Of a stretch of DNA of 64,000 nt, positions 1 to 11,599 are shown piece after piece. This stretch comes from Roridomyces roridus (taxonomy: Eukaryota; Basidiomycota; Agaricomycetes; Agaricales; Mycenaceae). The DNA is taken from NCBI GenBank assembly GCA_029378245.1, contig JARKIF010000024.1:496001-560000 (forward strand), given 5' to 3'. Numbering within the stretch: position 1 is the stretch's first letter; each line of letters starts with the position of its first letter. Below the pieces are notes generated by a model that was given only the letters and a program-made list of their open reading frames with translations, was not told where the DNA came from and made no database searches. The position numbers were made by a program, and so were the translations under genes.

Positions 1-40
1 CTCGTTCTGTGACCCACCAGGTACGTCCTCGTATTTCTAT

Positions 41-942
41 CTAATTTTTATGACAGCATTTATCATTGAAAATTACAGTGTCAATGGCGCAGATGCAAGG
101 GATTAGTTCAATGCAGTGATACACAAGTTTATGCATCTTTTCAGGTTTAGTTCCCAGGTTTTGCTGGATAGGGAAGTCAACTAGACATGGCAATATGGCC
201 CTGACACAGGTTATGGATGGATGCCTATCATGTGGTAGCACCACCCAAGGGCCAAGGCAAGCCTGGGACACAGGTCCTAAAAGTGCAAGTTGAGACGCAA
301 CTCCCAGACGCAAGACGCAGCTCCCAGACGCAGGTCATGTGATCAAAGTTTGGATCAAATGTTGATTCAAGAATCTGATACAAGTGATCAGATGGTCACA
401 TGTTCCCACAATCTTACATAATCCATGATCAGGCAATATTCCAATGTGTTGAAAACTCTCATTGTAAATCCACTTGTTATTGTTATCTATCTATTGCTGC
501 ATATTTGACAAGAAAATGGGTAGATCTGAGTCAAAGTGTTTGGAATTTTTCATTTGATCAGTGTGTTGTTACACTAATGAAAGATACTACTTTATAATCT
601 CAGTTGCCCATGTGGTCGAATGTCAAAACATGCCAAAGGCCAGCAGCAAAAAGATGGCCAAATGAGGAAATTTCCAGTTTTGGTATTTCAAATTATCTCC
701 ATCACCTAATTTCCTGATAGAACCTAGCTTGGAAGTCACATGACCTGTGTATTGGAGTTGCGTCTCAACTCACCACTTGCGTCTCTGTCTTGCGTCTCAA
801 CTTGAGATCATGTGACCTGCGTCTTGGACTTGCATCAAGCTAAAATGGCCTGACATGTGACCTGCACTTGTGCACACTGTATCGTCTCAGCCTACCACTT
901 GAGCCAGGTATTTTTCAATGAAAAATGACTTTATAAATTTTG
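41..942. mobile_element. Degenerate inverted-repeat (MITE-like) element
   Basis: An AT-rich block whose two ends are imperfect inverted copies. Positions 41-76, read in reverse complement, resemble 908-942 (shared core TTTTCAATGA, then ATAAA). Inside lie further inverted pairs: the CAGACGCAGGTCATGTGATC area near 333-353 mirrors the GATCATGTGACCTGCGTCTT area near 807-827, and GTTGAGACGCAACTC near 290 mirrors the copy near 756. No long coding frame is present. The arrangement fits a non-autonomous DNA element or foldback element. I could not find a clean target-site duplication, so the exact ends are uncertain. The base composition differs sharply from the GC-richer gene that follows. Confidence 0.45.
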
Positions 943-1057
943 GTCTACTGTACTAACATCAAGCTAGAAAATTGAATCTTGGTTTAACAACGCCCGCACC
1001 AGCGCGAAGACGCGCAAAGTCGAGCCTTTCCGCGCTTGGCTCAACCGTCTCACAAAG

Positions 1058-3537
1058 ATGGCTGGCCGTCCCCGACACCTTCATGTCGTGCGGGTGCTTT
1101 GGCAGCACGAGATCCACGGCCCGAGGTTGCACCGCCAGTATGAGCGGCAGTACAAAGTCGACGCCTACGCAGAGGAGCAGGAGGCAGGGGTCGATCCGGC
1201 GGATGTGAGCCCAGAGTCGGTGAAGGAGAACGCGGAGGAAGGGCATGCAGACGTCGATGGTGGGGAAGGCGTGAATTCGGGGGGGGCTGTAGGGCAACTC
1301 GAGAGCGGCGGAGGTGACGAGGTGGATGAAGATACCAGCGTGGAGGAGTTGCAGGAAGACGGAGACGAAGAAGATGGTCAGGGCGTGGGACGCGCGGGTC
1401 CCCTCAATCGCAAATTTGACGTGGGTCGGGCCTACTTTGCAGCCCTCAACACAGTGGAGCGTAACGACATCTATGATCGGAGGGAGGCGGACTACCAGGC
1501 GCGACTCGCCGCGTACGAGCGAGAATTGAGAGGTGTGGCGGCTCTCGACGCCGAGGAGCTCTCTGAGTACGTGTTGGGATCATCTTTTCTTCGTCACTAA
1601 CCCTTTCCGCAGACAACGTGCGCACGCTGAGGCCATATCCCAACCGGCACTCGCCGCGCTCTGCCAGCAGATGGGCTGCAAAGGCCTGTTGTTGCTGGCA
1701 GATCTCGTCAAAGACGAGAAGGGAGATAGGGTCTTCATGTCGATGTGAGTGCTTGTGTGTATTCTCGTGGCTTGTTACTTACCTCAAAGCAGGGTCAGTG
1801 AAGGGGAGCTGCCCAATCATTCGTCCGTCAAGTTTCGAGAATGGGCGCCTGAACGGAGCCAGGCCGCGATGCAGGCTTTTGCCGACTTCCTCGTCGCAAT
1901 GGATCACGACGCCCGAGGTCCGTATTCATTTCCTCTTCATGCGATGCGTCTCATCTTGTACGACAGGAATTCTCAAGAGCGCCAAGGACGCCGGTCCTCC
2001 CGCTGCTACCACCGCGCCCGCTATCTGCTCTGGTTGCGCAGCAAAGATGGCACCCATCCCCGCCGCCAAGGAGGATGTCCCCCATGCTCCCCTTCTCGAA
2101 ACGACTAAACCACCCCTTCCCAACAAAGACGGGCCGGCACAGAAGAAAGTGGTAGCCAGGCGCGGCGGAAAACGCAAGCGGGATAACGAAGAGTCTGAGG
2201 CCGAAGATTCCGAGGCCGAAGAAGATGAGGAAGAGGAGGGAGAGTTTGAAGGCGGCGAGGAAGAAGAGGAGGAAGAGGAAATTACCTCCACGCCGCCGCC
2301 AGACAGCCACCATGCTGTGTCTCCCTGGCCTGGCCTACCCTCACCCCTCGTTCGAGCAGCAGAGCGGCTGAAGGAGCCTCAGCGTTCGGCCTCCCTCCGC
2401 AACTGGAACCGGCTCGCTTCGTTTGAGCTCCACGCCGCTACCCAACGCGCTGCGAACTTCGAACGCATGGAGGCACTCGAGCTTACCGGCGGCGCGGCAG
2501 CGTTGGTTAAGTCTCGGCCCCAGCCCAAGTTTGCCGGGCGCACCTCTGCCCCGGCTACCCGGTCCTCCTCCCGCTTATCCCTCCCATCATCGAGTGGTAA
2601 CGCTGGAGAGGAGGACCCTCCCGCGTCTTTGCCCAACACCTCCCTCCTTGAGAACGCCGCTCCACCCGTGGACCCTCCTTCAAACCCCGCCGTCAACGAG
2701 AAAGAAAACGACGCGACGGACCCTCCTGCACACCCTTCCATCCGCGACAACGACGCCACGCATGAAGACGTGCTCCTCCCTCCTACTCCCCACATCACCG
2801 CGCCTCCTGATCCCCTGGTGGACGAAGACGTCGTCCTCGCTCCTCTTCTCGAAACGACCCCGCCTCCCCGCGATGATTCTCCCCCTGTGAAACCCGCGCC
2901 ACCCGCCTCCCTCCCTGCCTCACCCTCTTTGACGCCTGTTGCCTTGCCCGAGAAGTATGGGTGGGTGATGGAGCAGTTCCGAGAGAAGGCGGACGACGTC
3001 AAGTCCTCGCGATGGGGAGCACTTGTCACCGAGTGGCTTACTCTCGAAACCGCGACAGGCCTCATGGAGAAGGGTCCGGCCTTACCTGTGAAGGCGTGTC
3101 GTCCCGCGGAGGTGTACTGGTGGTCTCACCGCGGGCGCCGGACGCCTCATCGCCATCCCACCATACTGAAGACGGAGGACGACTTCGACCTCTTTTACCT
3201 CAAGACGGTCAAGTGGTGGCTGGCCGTGAATCCGGACTGGAGAAAAGTCGGGGTGGAGACGCAAACAGAGTTTCTGCAGCAGGGTCTAGCACAGAACGTG
3301 GACGGTGACCTGGATGAGCTTCATTCGGGTCTGAATGGTCTCACCAGCATCGTCGCCTGCTTGCTCTGGTGGTATCGCGTGGAGAAAATTCCCGAGGGAG
3401 GTGAGATGTGGCACAAATTGGTGGACGACGTGTCTTGGGTTCTCACCGAGAAGCTGCGCGCCCTGCGTTCCAAACGAGGTGCTTCCGAGCCCGACGAGTC
3501 TCCCTCCACAAAACGTGCCCGCGTCTCTCCTAGCTGA
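1058..3537 (+). CDS. Large acidic, proline-rich protein of unknown function
   Basis: Four exons (1058-1566, 1613-1744, 1793-1917, 1967-3537) join in frame to about 778 residues; all introns are GT...AG and 46-49 nt. The N-terminal third is charged (EEQEAGVDPADVSPE), exon 4 has a basic patch RRGGKRKR followed by an acidic run of Glu/Asp (about positions 2195-2280), then a long Pro/Ser-rich linker, and finally a compact Trp-rich C-terminal region (RPAEVYWW, KWWLAVNPDWR, LLWWYR). A basic stretch next to acidic tracts hints at a nuclear protein, but this is inference. The C-terminal Trp pattern recalls a protein family that is widely amplified in mushroom genomes and has no assigned function; I recognise the pattern only loosely. 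The start codon is the first ATG in the open frame; an earlier exon cannot be excluded because a repeat element lies just upstream. Confidence 0.7.
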
Positions 3538-3694
3538 TTCTTTCCTTACTTGTAGCTTGTATACGTGCTTTGTTTTCTTCTCTCTCTATATATATGCCAA
3601 TGTAATGATGATTTATGCACTGCATTTGACCATTTCATTGGAATGCACAATTACTACTCTACAGTTTGACTAGGCTGTGTGCAGAGGCTGTATT

Positions 3695-3717
3695 ACTCGG
3701 TGTGCAAGACACCGAGT
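3695..3717. repeat. Perfect 9-bp inverted repeat (hairpin)
   Basis: ACTCGGTGT, a 5-base spacer, then ACACCGAGT. It lies about 160 bp after the stop codon of the preceding gene, after an AT-rich 3' region. It might act in 3'-end formation or be the edge of a repeat; the sequence alone does not decide. Confidence 0.5.
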
Positions 3718-4933
3718 TATTGACAGATCCGCCTGCTGTAATTTATCTGTCAGCGGCGGTGATTCCTCCCCTTTGGGCAAGCCCGACTCGGTCGGAGAAC
3801 TAAGCGACCGATATCTGGGCCGTCGGCAACGGACTCCCCGCTAACCGTACCTAAATAGGCACCTCAGTGGCTGTACGTTCTTTAACCTGACCTTTTGCAA
3901 AACCTACGGATGTTCGGTAACATGTTTTTTTGCAAAGGATTTACTGTACCAGCTGGAGGACCAGCGGCAGCCAGAGGCTGCAGGATATCGAACGAATCCG
4001 GGTTGCGACCCGAGGATACCCCCTCTTTGGGGGTCAAACGCACCAAACGACGATCACGGAAAACCAGATACATGAAAGCGATATTGAAGAAAAAGGGTTC
4101 GCCGGGGGCGGGGCGCCGAGGCACGAACCGAAGGGAGTTGGTGGCCGCGCCAATATCAGACGGCGTGAGGTACTGGGAATGCTGGACCGGATGCCAAAGT
4201 GGATGATCCGGGGGAATGTTGCGAGAAACGGACGGACGACGAGGACCAGATAACTCCTGGAAGGAGTGAGGTTGAGGGCCAGGCTCACGATTGACCTGAC
4301 GAGGGAGCTGGCCGCGTTGGTAGCCGATGGTGGGGGGAAGGAAGAAGCTACTTGTCGCCGAGACATGACTCCCCTTTTTAAAGTCTGGAAGCCGACTTGC
4401 ATAGGAGAATGGTGATTACCCGATTAGGGGTTAGAAGGAACGAGAACCGCTGATCCGCGAGACTCGAGGCTTCTCGTGATGGGTTCGCAAATATAGTTTG
4501 CAAATCCCCGAGTCACCAATTCAAAATTACGCAACGGCGGGGCTCGGCGTTCCCATGGATACGAGATCTGGGTTGCAAGCTGCCGTCATTGGACCCACCT
4601 CAGGGTTTTGGCTTTCAGGCACGGATGACGGGCAGGAACGAATAACAATCATGGACCGCGGCTCACCCCGGAAGACGATTAATCGCAGGGCAAAACACGT
4701 CGTCGCATAGTTGGTCGCTGAGGACATCGACCTTGAACGGAGGGGATGATGTCATGAAACCAGCGCTTGCCGACTGATCCGCTGATGCGCCATCACCGCC
4801 ATCACCGCCATCACCGCCATCAGTTACGGATCAGAAGATCCGTAGTTGTCAACAAACGTACACTCGGTCTACGCACGACAGGTCTCTCGAGAGGGATGTC
4901 GCCCGCCCGAGTAAGGAGGACAACGCTGTCACT
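3718..4933. other. Intergenic stretch without a recognisable gene
   Basis: No frame here shows family resemblance or a believable exon structure. The stretch contains a short microsatellite-like run at 4791-4823 (the 9-mer CATCACCGC repeated between three and four times). Open frames are short, overlap one another and look like chance. Confidence 0.5.
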
Positions 4934-5141
4934 CGAACGATAGGACAACAGTACTTGTCCAGCGCGGGAAGGGTTGCTAGGACAGGATCCGACGCGCCGT
5001 GTTGGAACCCGACGAGGGGTTTAAACACAGTCACACACGAACGATAGGACAACAGTACTTGTCCAGCGCGGGAAAGGTTGCTAGGACAGGACCTGACGCG
5101 CCGTGTTAGAACCCGACGAGGGGTTTAAACACAGTCACACA
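4934..5141. repeat. Two-copy tandem repeat, 104-bp unit
   Basis: Units 4934-5037 and 5038-5141 align base for base with only a handful of substitutions (for example GGATCCGACG versus GGACCTGACG). Each contains GGGGTTTAAACACAGTCACAC near its end. Downstream sequence up to about 5560 includes a TATA-like element (gtatttatacttggg near 5292) and pyrimidine-rich DNA that could be the rest of a solo LTR, but no matching second LTR or TG...CA boundary was found. Confidence 0.8.
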
Positions 5142-5565
5142 ACATTCTCGGCATGATCCAGTGATCATGCCAAGGAGGGGTAACCTATAGGGTTACAGGG
5201 GACGCTCCACCTAACTCTATTAAGAGAGGAGCCGCGTAGGGGTAATTAAGGGTCAGGGACCGATCATACAGGAGAACGCTCCTGAGGGAATCAGTATTTA
5301 TACTTGGGTAGAATCTCATGTACAGTAGATTCTACCTCGTCTAATCTCCAGCGCTACTTTGGCTTACGGGTTACGTTCTCTTCCCTCACGGACACAACCC
5401 GACTCGCCTATCCGCCGAGACTCAACTCGTCTCGTTGTGCTCGACTCGTCTCCTCTCGACGTTCTCGAGCTCGTCGACCTTCTCGTCGTACCCGGCCGTG
5501 TCACCCACGCCGTTCCGCGTCTGATACGATCACCCGGCAAGCCGGCCTAGACGCTGTCGTTGACA

Positions 5566-6137
5566 TGCCCGCTCACGAAGGTCTACTTCGACTTGTACGA
5601 ACAGGACAACGTGCCGGACATAGCCGCCTTGCTGCGAACTGTCCCCACCGTCCGGGAGGTCCGTCTTGGGTCCCTCATGATGGGAAACGTCCTGAAGGAC
5701 TATATCCCACTGTCACAGCTGTTCCATTGCATCGGAAGCGACCCTACCGTCCTCCCCGCCCTCGTTTCGCTCGAATTGACGGAAGTCATGCCAGGCACGG
5801 CTATGCTGTCCCCTCTGGCTGATATGCTTGTCGGAAGGAGGAGAGAAGGGGCCCAAAGGACCAGGTTGCAGTCATTCAAACTGCTTTTCCCGGACCTCTA
5901 CAAGTATGGCGTACTCGGGATCCGCGAGTTGCATCGCAAGAGCGATGAAATGGATCGAGATATCGAACGAATTCGGGCGTTGCGTGCTGGAGGACTCCAG
6001 CTGGAGATAGGTCCCACGGCAAGATGGTTGAGGGGCGATATTATTCCCGAGATGGTGCGTACTTGTCTTGTCGTTTGCCACGTCGGTCCACTCATGCTGC
6101 CTTTCTGCAGGCTAAAGAAATTTGTGCGCCGTTGTAA
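5566..6137 (+). pseudogene. C-terminal fragment of an F-box-like protein
   Basis: Exon 5566-6054, a 56-nt intron (6055-6110, GT...CTGCAG) and a short last exon ending ...EICAPL-stop. The middle (DPTVLPALVSLEL, LSPLADML, ALRAGGLQLEIG) matches the C-terminal part of the F-box-like gene at 6702-8130 (DPSFLPALAS, LRAGGLKLHI), and the last exon matches the end of the fragment at 9841-10180 (KELCAPL). The N-terminal F-box and most of the leucine-rich middle are missing: upstream is repeat DNA instead. So this is a truncated member of a local family, most likely cut off by rearrangement or insertion. It could still be expressed, but it would lack the SKP1-binding part. Confidence 0.65.
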
Positions 6138-6701
6138 CTTGTAAGTAGTTGCTTCCGAAAACTGTACCATTACATTTTTCTTGTGTTCTTGTGGAATTTG
6201 TGTTCGAATTATGCAATGAATTTCCAACTGATTTCCCACATACCTCCCTGGAGTCTGGACTCTTGCCATCATGGAAGCCCGCGGAGACTTAACTCTAGAC
6301 CTTGGGTACACAGCCGATGGACCAGCGCCCACTGGCTACCTCATCACTGACAAATTTCGGTTCGATTTACTCGCTGGTAGTACCCGCCTTCAGTCATCGG
6401 GTTGCTCGAGTGTGCACTGCTTCTCCTTTTCTTTGTCTCTGACAGCTAGGCGGTTACCCGCGGAGGTGGTTCGCTTTTTTTTTTTTGCATTGAGTTCACA
6501 CACGACAATTGGCAAAGCCCCAAACAGATTGATTCGACTACAATTCTGCGTACATAACACCTAATCCAACAGCGCTTAGAATGCATTAGAGTAGCCCGGT
6601 TATTGGCTCAGCACATGTGCAAATTCTAGTCAATTCTGCAAGGTTGATGGTGGAATCACGACGATATCTCAGAAATCTCTTCGATCTGCCGGACGTGGAA
6701 A
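6138..6701. other. Spacer between F-box fragments
   Basis: No gene recognised. It contains a 10-T run near 6475-6486 and short chance frames only. Confidence 0.5.
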
Positions 6702-8130
6702 TCAGTTTGAGTCACGGAAGGCAAGCGGAACGTGTACCACTTTAGAATCTATAAAGTTGTGAAACCATTTGAATGAGGATCGTATATGCAGCTTGAGCCC
6801 TCCAGCGCGTAGCTCCTCGAGTGTATCGATGTGATCCTGCACCTGTTCGTTCACCTGTTTCAATCGCATCTGCGAGTCGGGGTCGTAACATTCCTCAGGC
6901 TGCTCGAACGAGATGGTGAACGAAGTCAACTGCGCGGTCGCCCCTCCTGCTTCCGTCCTCGTTTCGAGCATCCGAACGAGCGGAGATAGCTCGATTCTTG
7001 TCTCGCAGTTGAGATGCGAGAGCGGGGAGGAAGGAAGGGTCCTCGTGGATCAGATCGAAGAGCTCTGTCAAGTCGGCGGTTTTGAAAGCGGACGCGACGA
7101 GCTCGAGTTTTTTGATCGTCGGTATGACGGAGAGGGAGTTTGTCGTGAAATCCAAATCCACTTCCGGTTTGTATTTGGCAAACAGGATGAGTGTGGATGG
7201 AGAGCACGAAGATCTCTTAATCAAGTGCTCGATGGCGGAGGCGCAGTCTTCGGCCGGCCAGAACAGGTGGAGCTGGCGGAGAGCCGGCAGAATTAGATGC
7301 TGGATGACCGAGTAGCTGTCGTCGTAGCCTATGGTGAGAGAATGAAGTCGAGGGAAAATGTGGCGCGTGATTGGTACTGGATCGGCCGACATGAGATGAA
7401 AATGAAGGATTTCGAGGTTCTGCGTCTGCGACAGGATGTCTAGACATTGTACGAAAGCGATCTCGGCGAGCTCCAGGCTCGTAAGCTGTGACCACGGAAG
7501 TGCGCCCTGGCAGTTGGTCAAGTGAATTGACAGAAGTTTTACATGACGAAGTTGAGGGGCGTCATGGATTGTGGGGATAGTGTTGACACCATAGTTGGAT
7601 GGATTCGACGAAAGGGTAAGCGTGCGGAAGTAGGGAAGTGGCCCCTGGATCTGGAGCGGGAAGAAGATGGGTTTATCGGAAACGAGATCGAGCGTCTCCC
7701 ACTGCGCCCCGTACGCGTCGAGTAACTTTCGAATCCTCACGCACTCTGGGCGGTTGGCAGCAGGCAGTGGTGTCTGGATATGTAGAGGTAGCTTGCCAGC
7801 TCGGGACAGCCACATGGCTAGCCGGCCGGACACAGGATGGCGGCCTTCGTAGGCGAAACGAGCCCAAATGCCGTGGGTGGAGAGTGCCACCTGCCGCCAC
7901 GATGAGCAAACCCTCGCCAGTAGAAGCGGGCTACAGGTCAATGTAGGATAGTCGTCCGAGTATCGCAGGAAGATCTCGGACGTGATGTCGTTTGGGAGAG
8001 TGAGCACGGGGTACACGATGGCGGCGAGTTGCGCTTGGACAGCTTTTTGGTCGGCTTGGAGGAGAGTGATTTGCTCCCCAAGATACGCGAGACGCTGGTG
8101 TAGCGCAGCGGCAACGCTGGGCGTAGCCAT
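6702..8130 (-). pseudogene. F-box-like protein gene with a frameshift
   Basis: Read on the minus strand from the ATG at 8130 (MATPSVAAAL). A coiled-coil-like N-terminus (RLAYLGEQITLLQADQKAV) leads into an F-box-like segment (LTLPNDITSEIFLRY, then LLLARVCSSWRQVALSTHGIW) and leucine-rich-repeat-like sequence with regularly spaced Leu. This is the usual layout of the expanded mushroom F-box family, whose members are thought to recruit substrates to SCF ubiquitin ligases. Near 7010 the frame breaks: the homologous continuation (NCETRIELSPLVRML, LRAGGLKLHI) lies in another frame and runs to a stop at 6702. One small indel explains this. Either the gene is dead or the assembly has an error there. 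An ATG further upstream in the same frame (8298) is less likely because it adds unrelated sequence. Confidence 0.75.
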
Positions 8131-8858
8131 CGTGAAAGTAAGAAGCTCAAGGAAGAGATGAAGAATGATCGCCATCAAAACCTCTTGCCCTCGACGCCCA
8201 TCTTCAATGTTTTGCTCTTCCTTGGGCCTCTGTGCTTTCCGACGCTCGCCTCCACCTGCCGATAAGCTGTCAAGACTCTCAAGAATAGCTGAAGACATCG
8301 CACCCTCTCCTCACGGATACTCTCGAGTCTCTCCCGGTAACCACCGTAAAGGAGTGTGCCCTCGCGAGGTCCGTCTCCACGACGCATCACTTCCTACCCA
8401 TTCCTGACGACTCCTCTTCAGCGAGGGTGCCCTGCTACTCTACCGAGTCGACTGGCATGAGACTGGTCAAGACGCGATGTAGCGAGCCTGCGCACAAGTC
8501 GCAGATGTGTGTGGACTCCTGCTATTCCCTCTGAGTCCTCCGATGACCCTCTAGCTCAGTAATCTTTGACGAACGGGACGGAGAGCATTGGTGTATGCTG
8601 CGGGGCTCTCCCCGTCGGGCGAGGGGTGCAGTCAGTGGGGAGAAACGGCATTGGGCACCTGCAGTACGTCTATTGCCATTTCATAGTATTCGAGCCTCGC
8701 TCAGTGGCTTCCTTAAACAAGCCTCCCACCGGCATTGGGACACGTCGTGGTCCTTGTCATGCTTAGACGAGCTCTGCGCGCTGCCAATCACCCAAGGGGC
8801 AGCTTTCGCTCCTAGAGAAGGACAGACGGTAGCGGACGCTGTAGAGACCAGCTTGCCC
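8131..8858. other. Spacer upstream of the minus-strand F-box gene
   Basis: Holds the likely promoter of the 6702-8130 gene on the minus strand. No other gene could be recognised; overlapping frames on both strands have no family signature. Confidence 0.4.
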
Positions 8859-8860
8859 GT

Positions 8861-9328
8861 CATCGTCCGGGCCTCGGCCTCCTGGTGGTATCCACGTCCA
8901 CGTCCTTATCCCGCCACGCCGGGGCTTGCCTCCTCCTCTCGTCCCAACCCTCCACTCTCGAATCACCCTTCATATTGGCCCCAGATTACGCCATCGCGCC
9001 ATCGAGGCAGCCTCTGCTACCTCGCTCTTCGACAGACGACGGACCAGCGTGCCCTTCGAAAGCAGTACGACGATGTAAATACTACTTTGTCCGCCATCGT
9101 CCGTACCTCCGCCTCCTGCGGTCATGTCCGCCCATATCCCGCCGATGCTTGCCTCCCATCCGCTTGCCTCCCCTCCCCCACCCTCGAATCACCATTCATA
9201 TGGGGCACAGATCGTGCCATCGAGGCGGCTTCCGTTGCCTTGCCGTTCGAGAGAGCGACAGAGGACGGACCAGTCCACGCCTCCCGCTGCCCTGCCTCCT
9301 ATGACTCGTCCTCTTCCCGCCGAGGTTT
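8861..9328. repeat. Two-copy tandem repeat, ~234-bp unit
   Basis: The block starting CATCGTCCGGGCCTC at 8861 recurs as CATCGTCCGTACCTC at 9095. Both copies carry, in the same order, CGCC-rich DNA, a CTCGAATCACC segment, an ATATKGGSMC segment and a CATCGAGGCRGC segment, ending in GACGGACCAG. Divergence is moderate (many substitutions, a few indels). The region is pyrimidine-rich on the plus strand and no protein family is recognisable in it. Confidence 0.7.
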
Positions 9329-9840
9329 GCGCATACTCCCTGTCGCCCTCTCTGTGTAGAACCAACCCCCCTAGGCGCGGTAACACGTCGACGGGCAGCC
9401 AAGCGTCTCGCACCTTCGGGCGTCAGCATGCTCAGCGCAGTCTGGTCGACTTGGTGAAGGGACGATCGGCGGACACGACTCTCGTCCATGGAGGCGGGCA
9501 TGCTGGGCAGAGCTGCTCATACCCAGCTGGCAGAGAAGAGACGCAGTGGCGCCGACTCGCGTCGTCCCTAGGGGCGCTGCTGCCACCCGTGTAGCGACGG
9601 AGAGAATTCGGATGGATTCGGCGGGGCAGTGGGCGTCGCTGCAGCTTTTGCAGAAGAATGGGTGCGGCTGACGAGACAAGGTGCAGCTGCAGCTGCCGCT
9701 TTCCGCATCACGCGGCGAAGGGCTACGGGGTGCGCGGGCGCGGGTGCCGAAGGAGGAAGCGAGCCTGTCGTGGGCCGTGAGCCTCCAGCTCGACTGAAGC
9801 AGCACAAATCGTCCCATCCAGCGCGCTCGATACTTCTGAA
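9329..9840. other. Spacer, no gene recognised
   Basis: GC-rich DNA with overlapping open frames on both strands that carry no recognisable motif. Confidence 0.4.
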
Positions 9841-10180
9841 TTGATAGACATCTGGCGCACCCGGCTCGACGAGCAAGTCCCTGCTCTCGAGTCCCAGATC
9901 GCCCTTCTACGCCTCGACAGAGATAGTGTGCATGGTGAAAGCGTCGCCACCGTACAGCCTATCCTCATGTTTTGGACGGTATCACTGGCATCCTCCTCCA
10001 ATACGCGGGCGAGTATCACACTCCTGAACACAGCCCGACGCTTCTTGCGAGCCGGAGGTCCGGAGAGTAGGCTGGGCAGCCAGGATGTTACTATGGCGCG
10101 TGCGTGTCTTCTCGTTCTTGCCCTACGTACTTGCGCTGACTTTTCTTCTGCAGGGGAAGGAACTTTGTGCGCCGTTGTGA
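9841..10180 (+). pseudogene. Internally deleted F-box-like gene remnant
   Basis: The first part (RLDEQVPALESQIALLRLDRD) matches the coiled-coil N-terminus typical of the local F-box family (compare RLAYLGEQITLLQADQK in the 6702-8130 gene). It then jumps directly to RRFLRAGG and, after an intron-like GT...CTGCAG, to KELCAPL-stop, which match the C-terminus of the same family. The F-box and the leucine-rich middle are gone. The joint lies near 9975-10040. Confidence 0.6.
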
Positions 10181-10335
10181 GTGGGGTGCTCCAGTTACGG
10201 TACCAACAATGGCTCTCTGTCTTTTGTTGTAGGTTCCATAGGGCAGAACTTGCATTTGTGCTCGATTTGTTTTTTGGCTGTGCCCGGTGAATACGAGTGA
10301 TTTCCCACACCCTTCTCTTGATTCCCACTTCCATC

Positions 10336-11438
10336 ATGGAGGCCCTCCCACCCGAGATTCATCTCAAGCTCTACAGTCTTGCGTGCACGGACGATGGAAC
10401 CACAGGCTGCTCACTCAGTGCCGTCTCTCGCCGCATTCGCCAGCTTTCATCCGAGCATCGGTATCAGTCTCTCGCAGTATGCGGGCCGACGCAGATCTCG
10501 CGCCTGCTGCAGACTCTCCGTGCGATTCCCCCAGAGTTGCGGAGGATACGATTCCTTTTCATCCACGAGGCGGCACCGCTAGCTGAGAGAGTCGAACGCG
10601 AGCGTCGTTTCGATCACATACATCGAGAGGGCGCAGACGATACTTACTCTCACCGGCTGCAACCTACCTCGCGTTTGGATCTAGTGGACAACCCACTCAT
10701 TAATTCCAAGGTCACAGCGATGCTCACGAGGTCTCTCGATGACCCAGACATCGCCGGATTTGCAGGAGTTCGACGGCGGAATGTGGATGAAATCCTCGCC
10801 ATGGCGCACGAGACGCTGGAAATTCTATCCGTAGTCCATTTCTATGCCATTTCCGACGGGTCTTCGCGCTACTTCAACATATCATTCCCAGCTTTGGTCC
10901 ATCTCACGGTCAAAGGCCAACACGAAATTCCAGACGACGCTTCCTTCGCACCGGCGCTGCGGACGTTGCATGTCACTGACTCACAGACGACGGCATCTCC
11001 GCGAAACTCGCGTACAAGCTAGCCACAAATTTTCCCCACCTCTCCCGCCTCCGCATCTCCCGCGTCCTCGAGCTCAGCAAACGCGTTTCGATGACCGTCG
11101 CGCCGTTGGTTCATGCCATGGGGATCATGAACCTAAGCAGGCTATTCACCAAGATCCCGGCGCCGCCACTCATGTCCTCGGGCATGGAGCGATTATTGTT
11201 GCTCGAGCCTGGTCCTAGGCATTATGGCAGTCGTAGGCGCACAGACCAGCTGTGTGTCGACATGCTGAATACGTTCAACTTGAAATGTCGGGGATTCCGG
11301 TTGTTGCCGGATCATCGTGGGCATAATCGGAGAGCTGAGGCGATTTTGGCTTTGGATGAGTGGATGGAGTGTTGTGAGGGTGTTCCGATGTCGTGGGGAG
11401 GTGCTCCTGGGAAGTTGGTTTGGGACCTGGGGGACTGA
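10336..11438 (+). pseudogene. F-box-like protein gene with a frameshift
   Basis: Starts at 10336 with MEALPPEIHLKLYSLACTDD, an F-box-like helix, followed by LSAVSRRIRQLSSEHRYQSL and long Leu-rich sequence (FPALVHLTVKG). The reading frame ends prematurely near 11022, but homologous-looking sequence (DDGISAKLAYKLATNFPHLS, LRISRVLELS) continues one frame away from about 10983 to the stop at 11438, ending with GAPGKLVWDLGD. A single one-base deletion (or two-base insertion) near 10980 would join the two parts. It belongs to a different F-box subfamily from its left neighbours, with no N-terminal coiled coil. Either recently inactivated or an assembly error. Confidence 0.7.
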
Positions 11439-11599
11439 GGGCACCGTCGTGGCCCATTTCGGAATTCCTTCCCGGTGTCCACTTTTTGTAGACTCAAGAA
11501 GACTGGTTTCTTGTAAACCTATGGTGCCCGAGTGTGCGCTCCTAATGTCCGCGGCAGAAGTTCGTTTCGGTTTCTTTTCGTAGACCCAACGTCTCATTG

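Noticed and set aside
2379..3065. Long Ser/Gly-rich open frame on the minus strand
   Set aside because: It lies opposite the proline-rich coding region of the 1058-3537 gene; the codon bias of that exon creates antisense open frames.
4934..5560. Solo LTR of a Ty3/gypsy element
   Set aside because: A TATA-like site and a tandem duplication are present, but no TG...CA termini, target duplication or second LTR could be defined.
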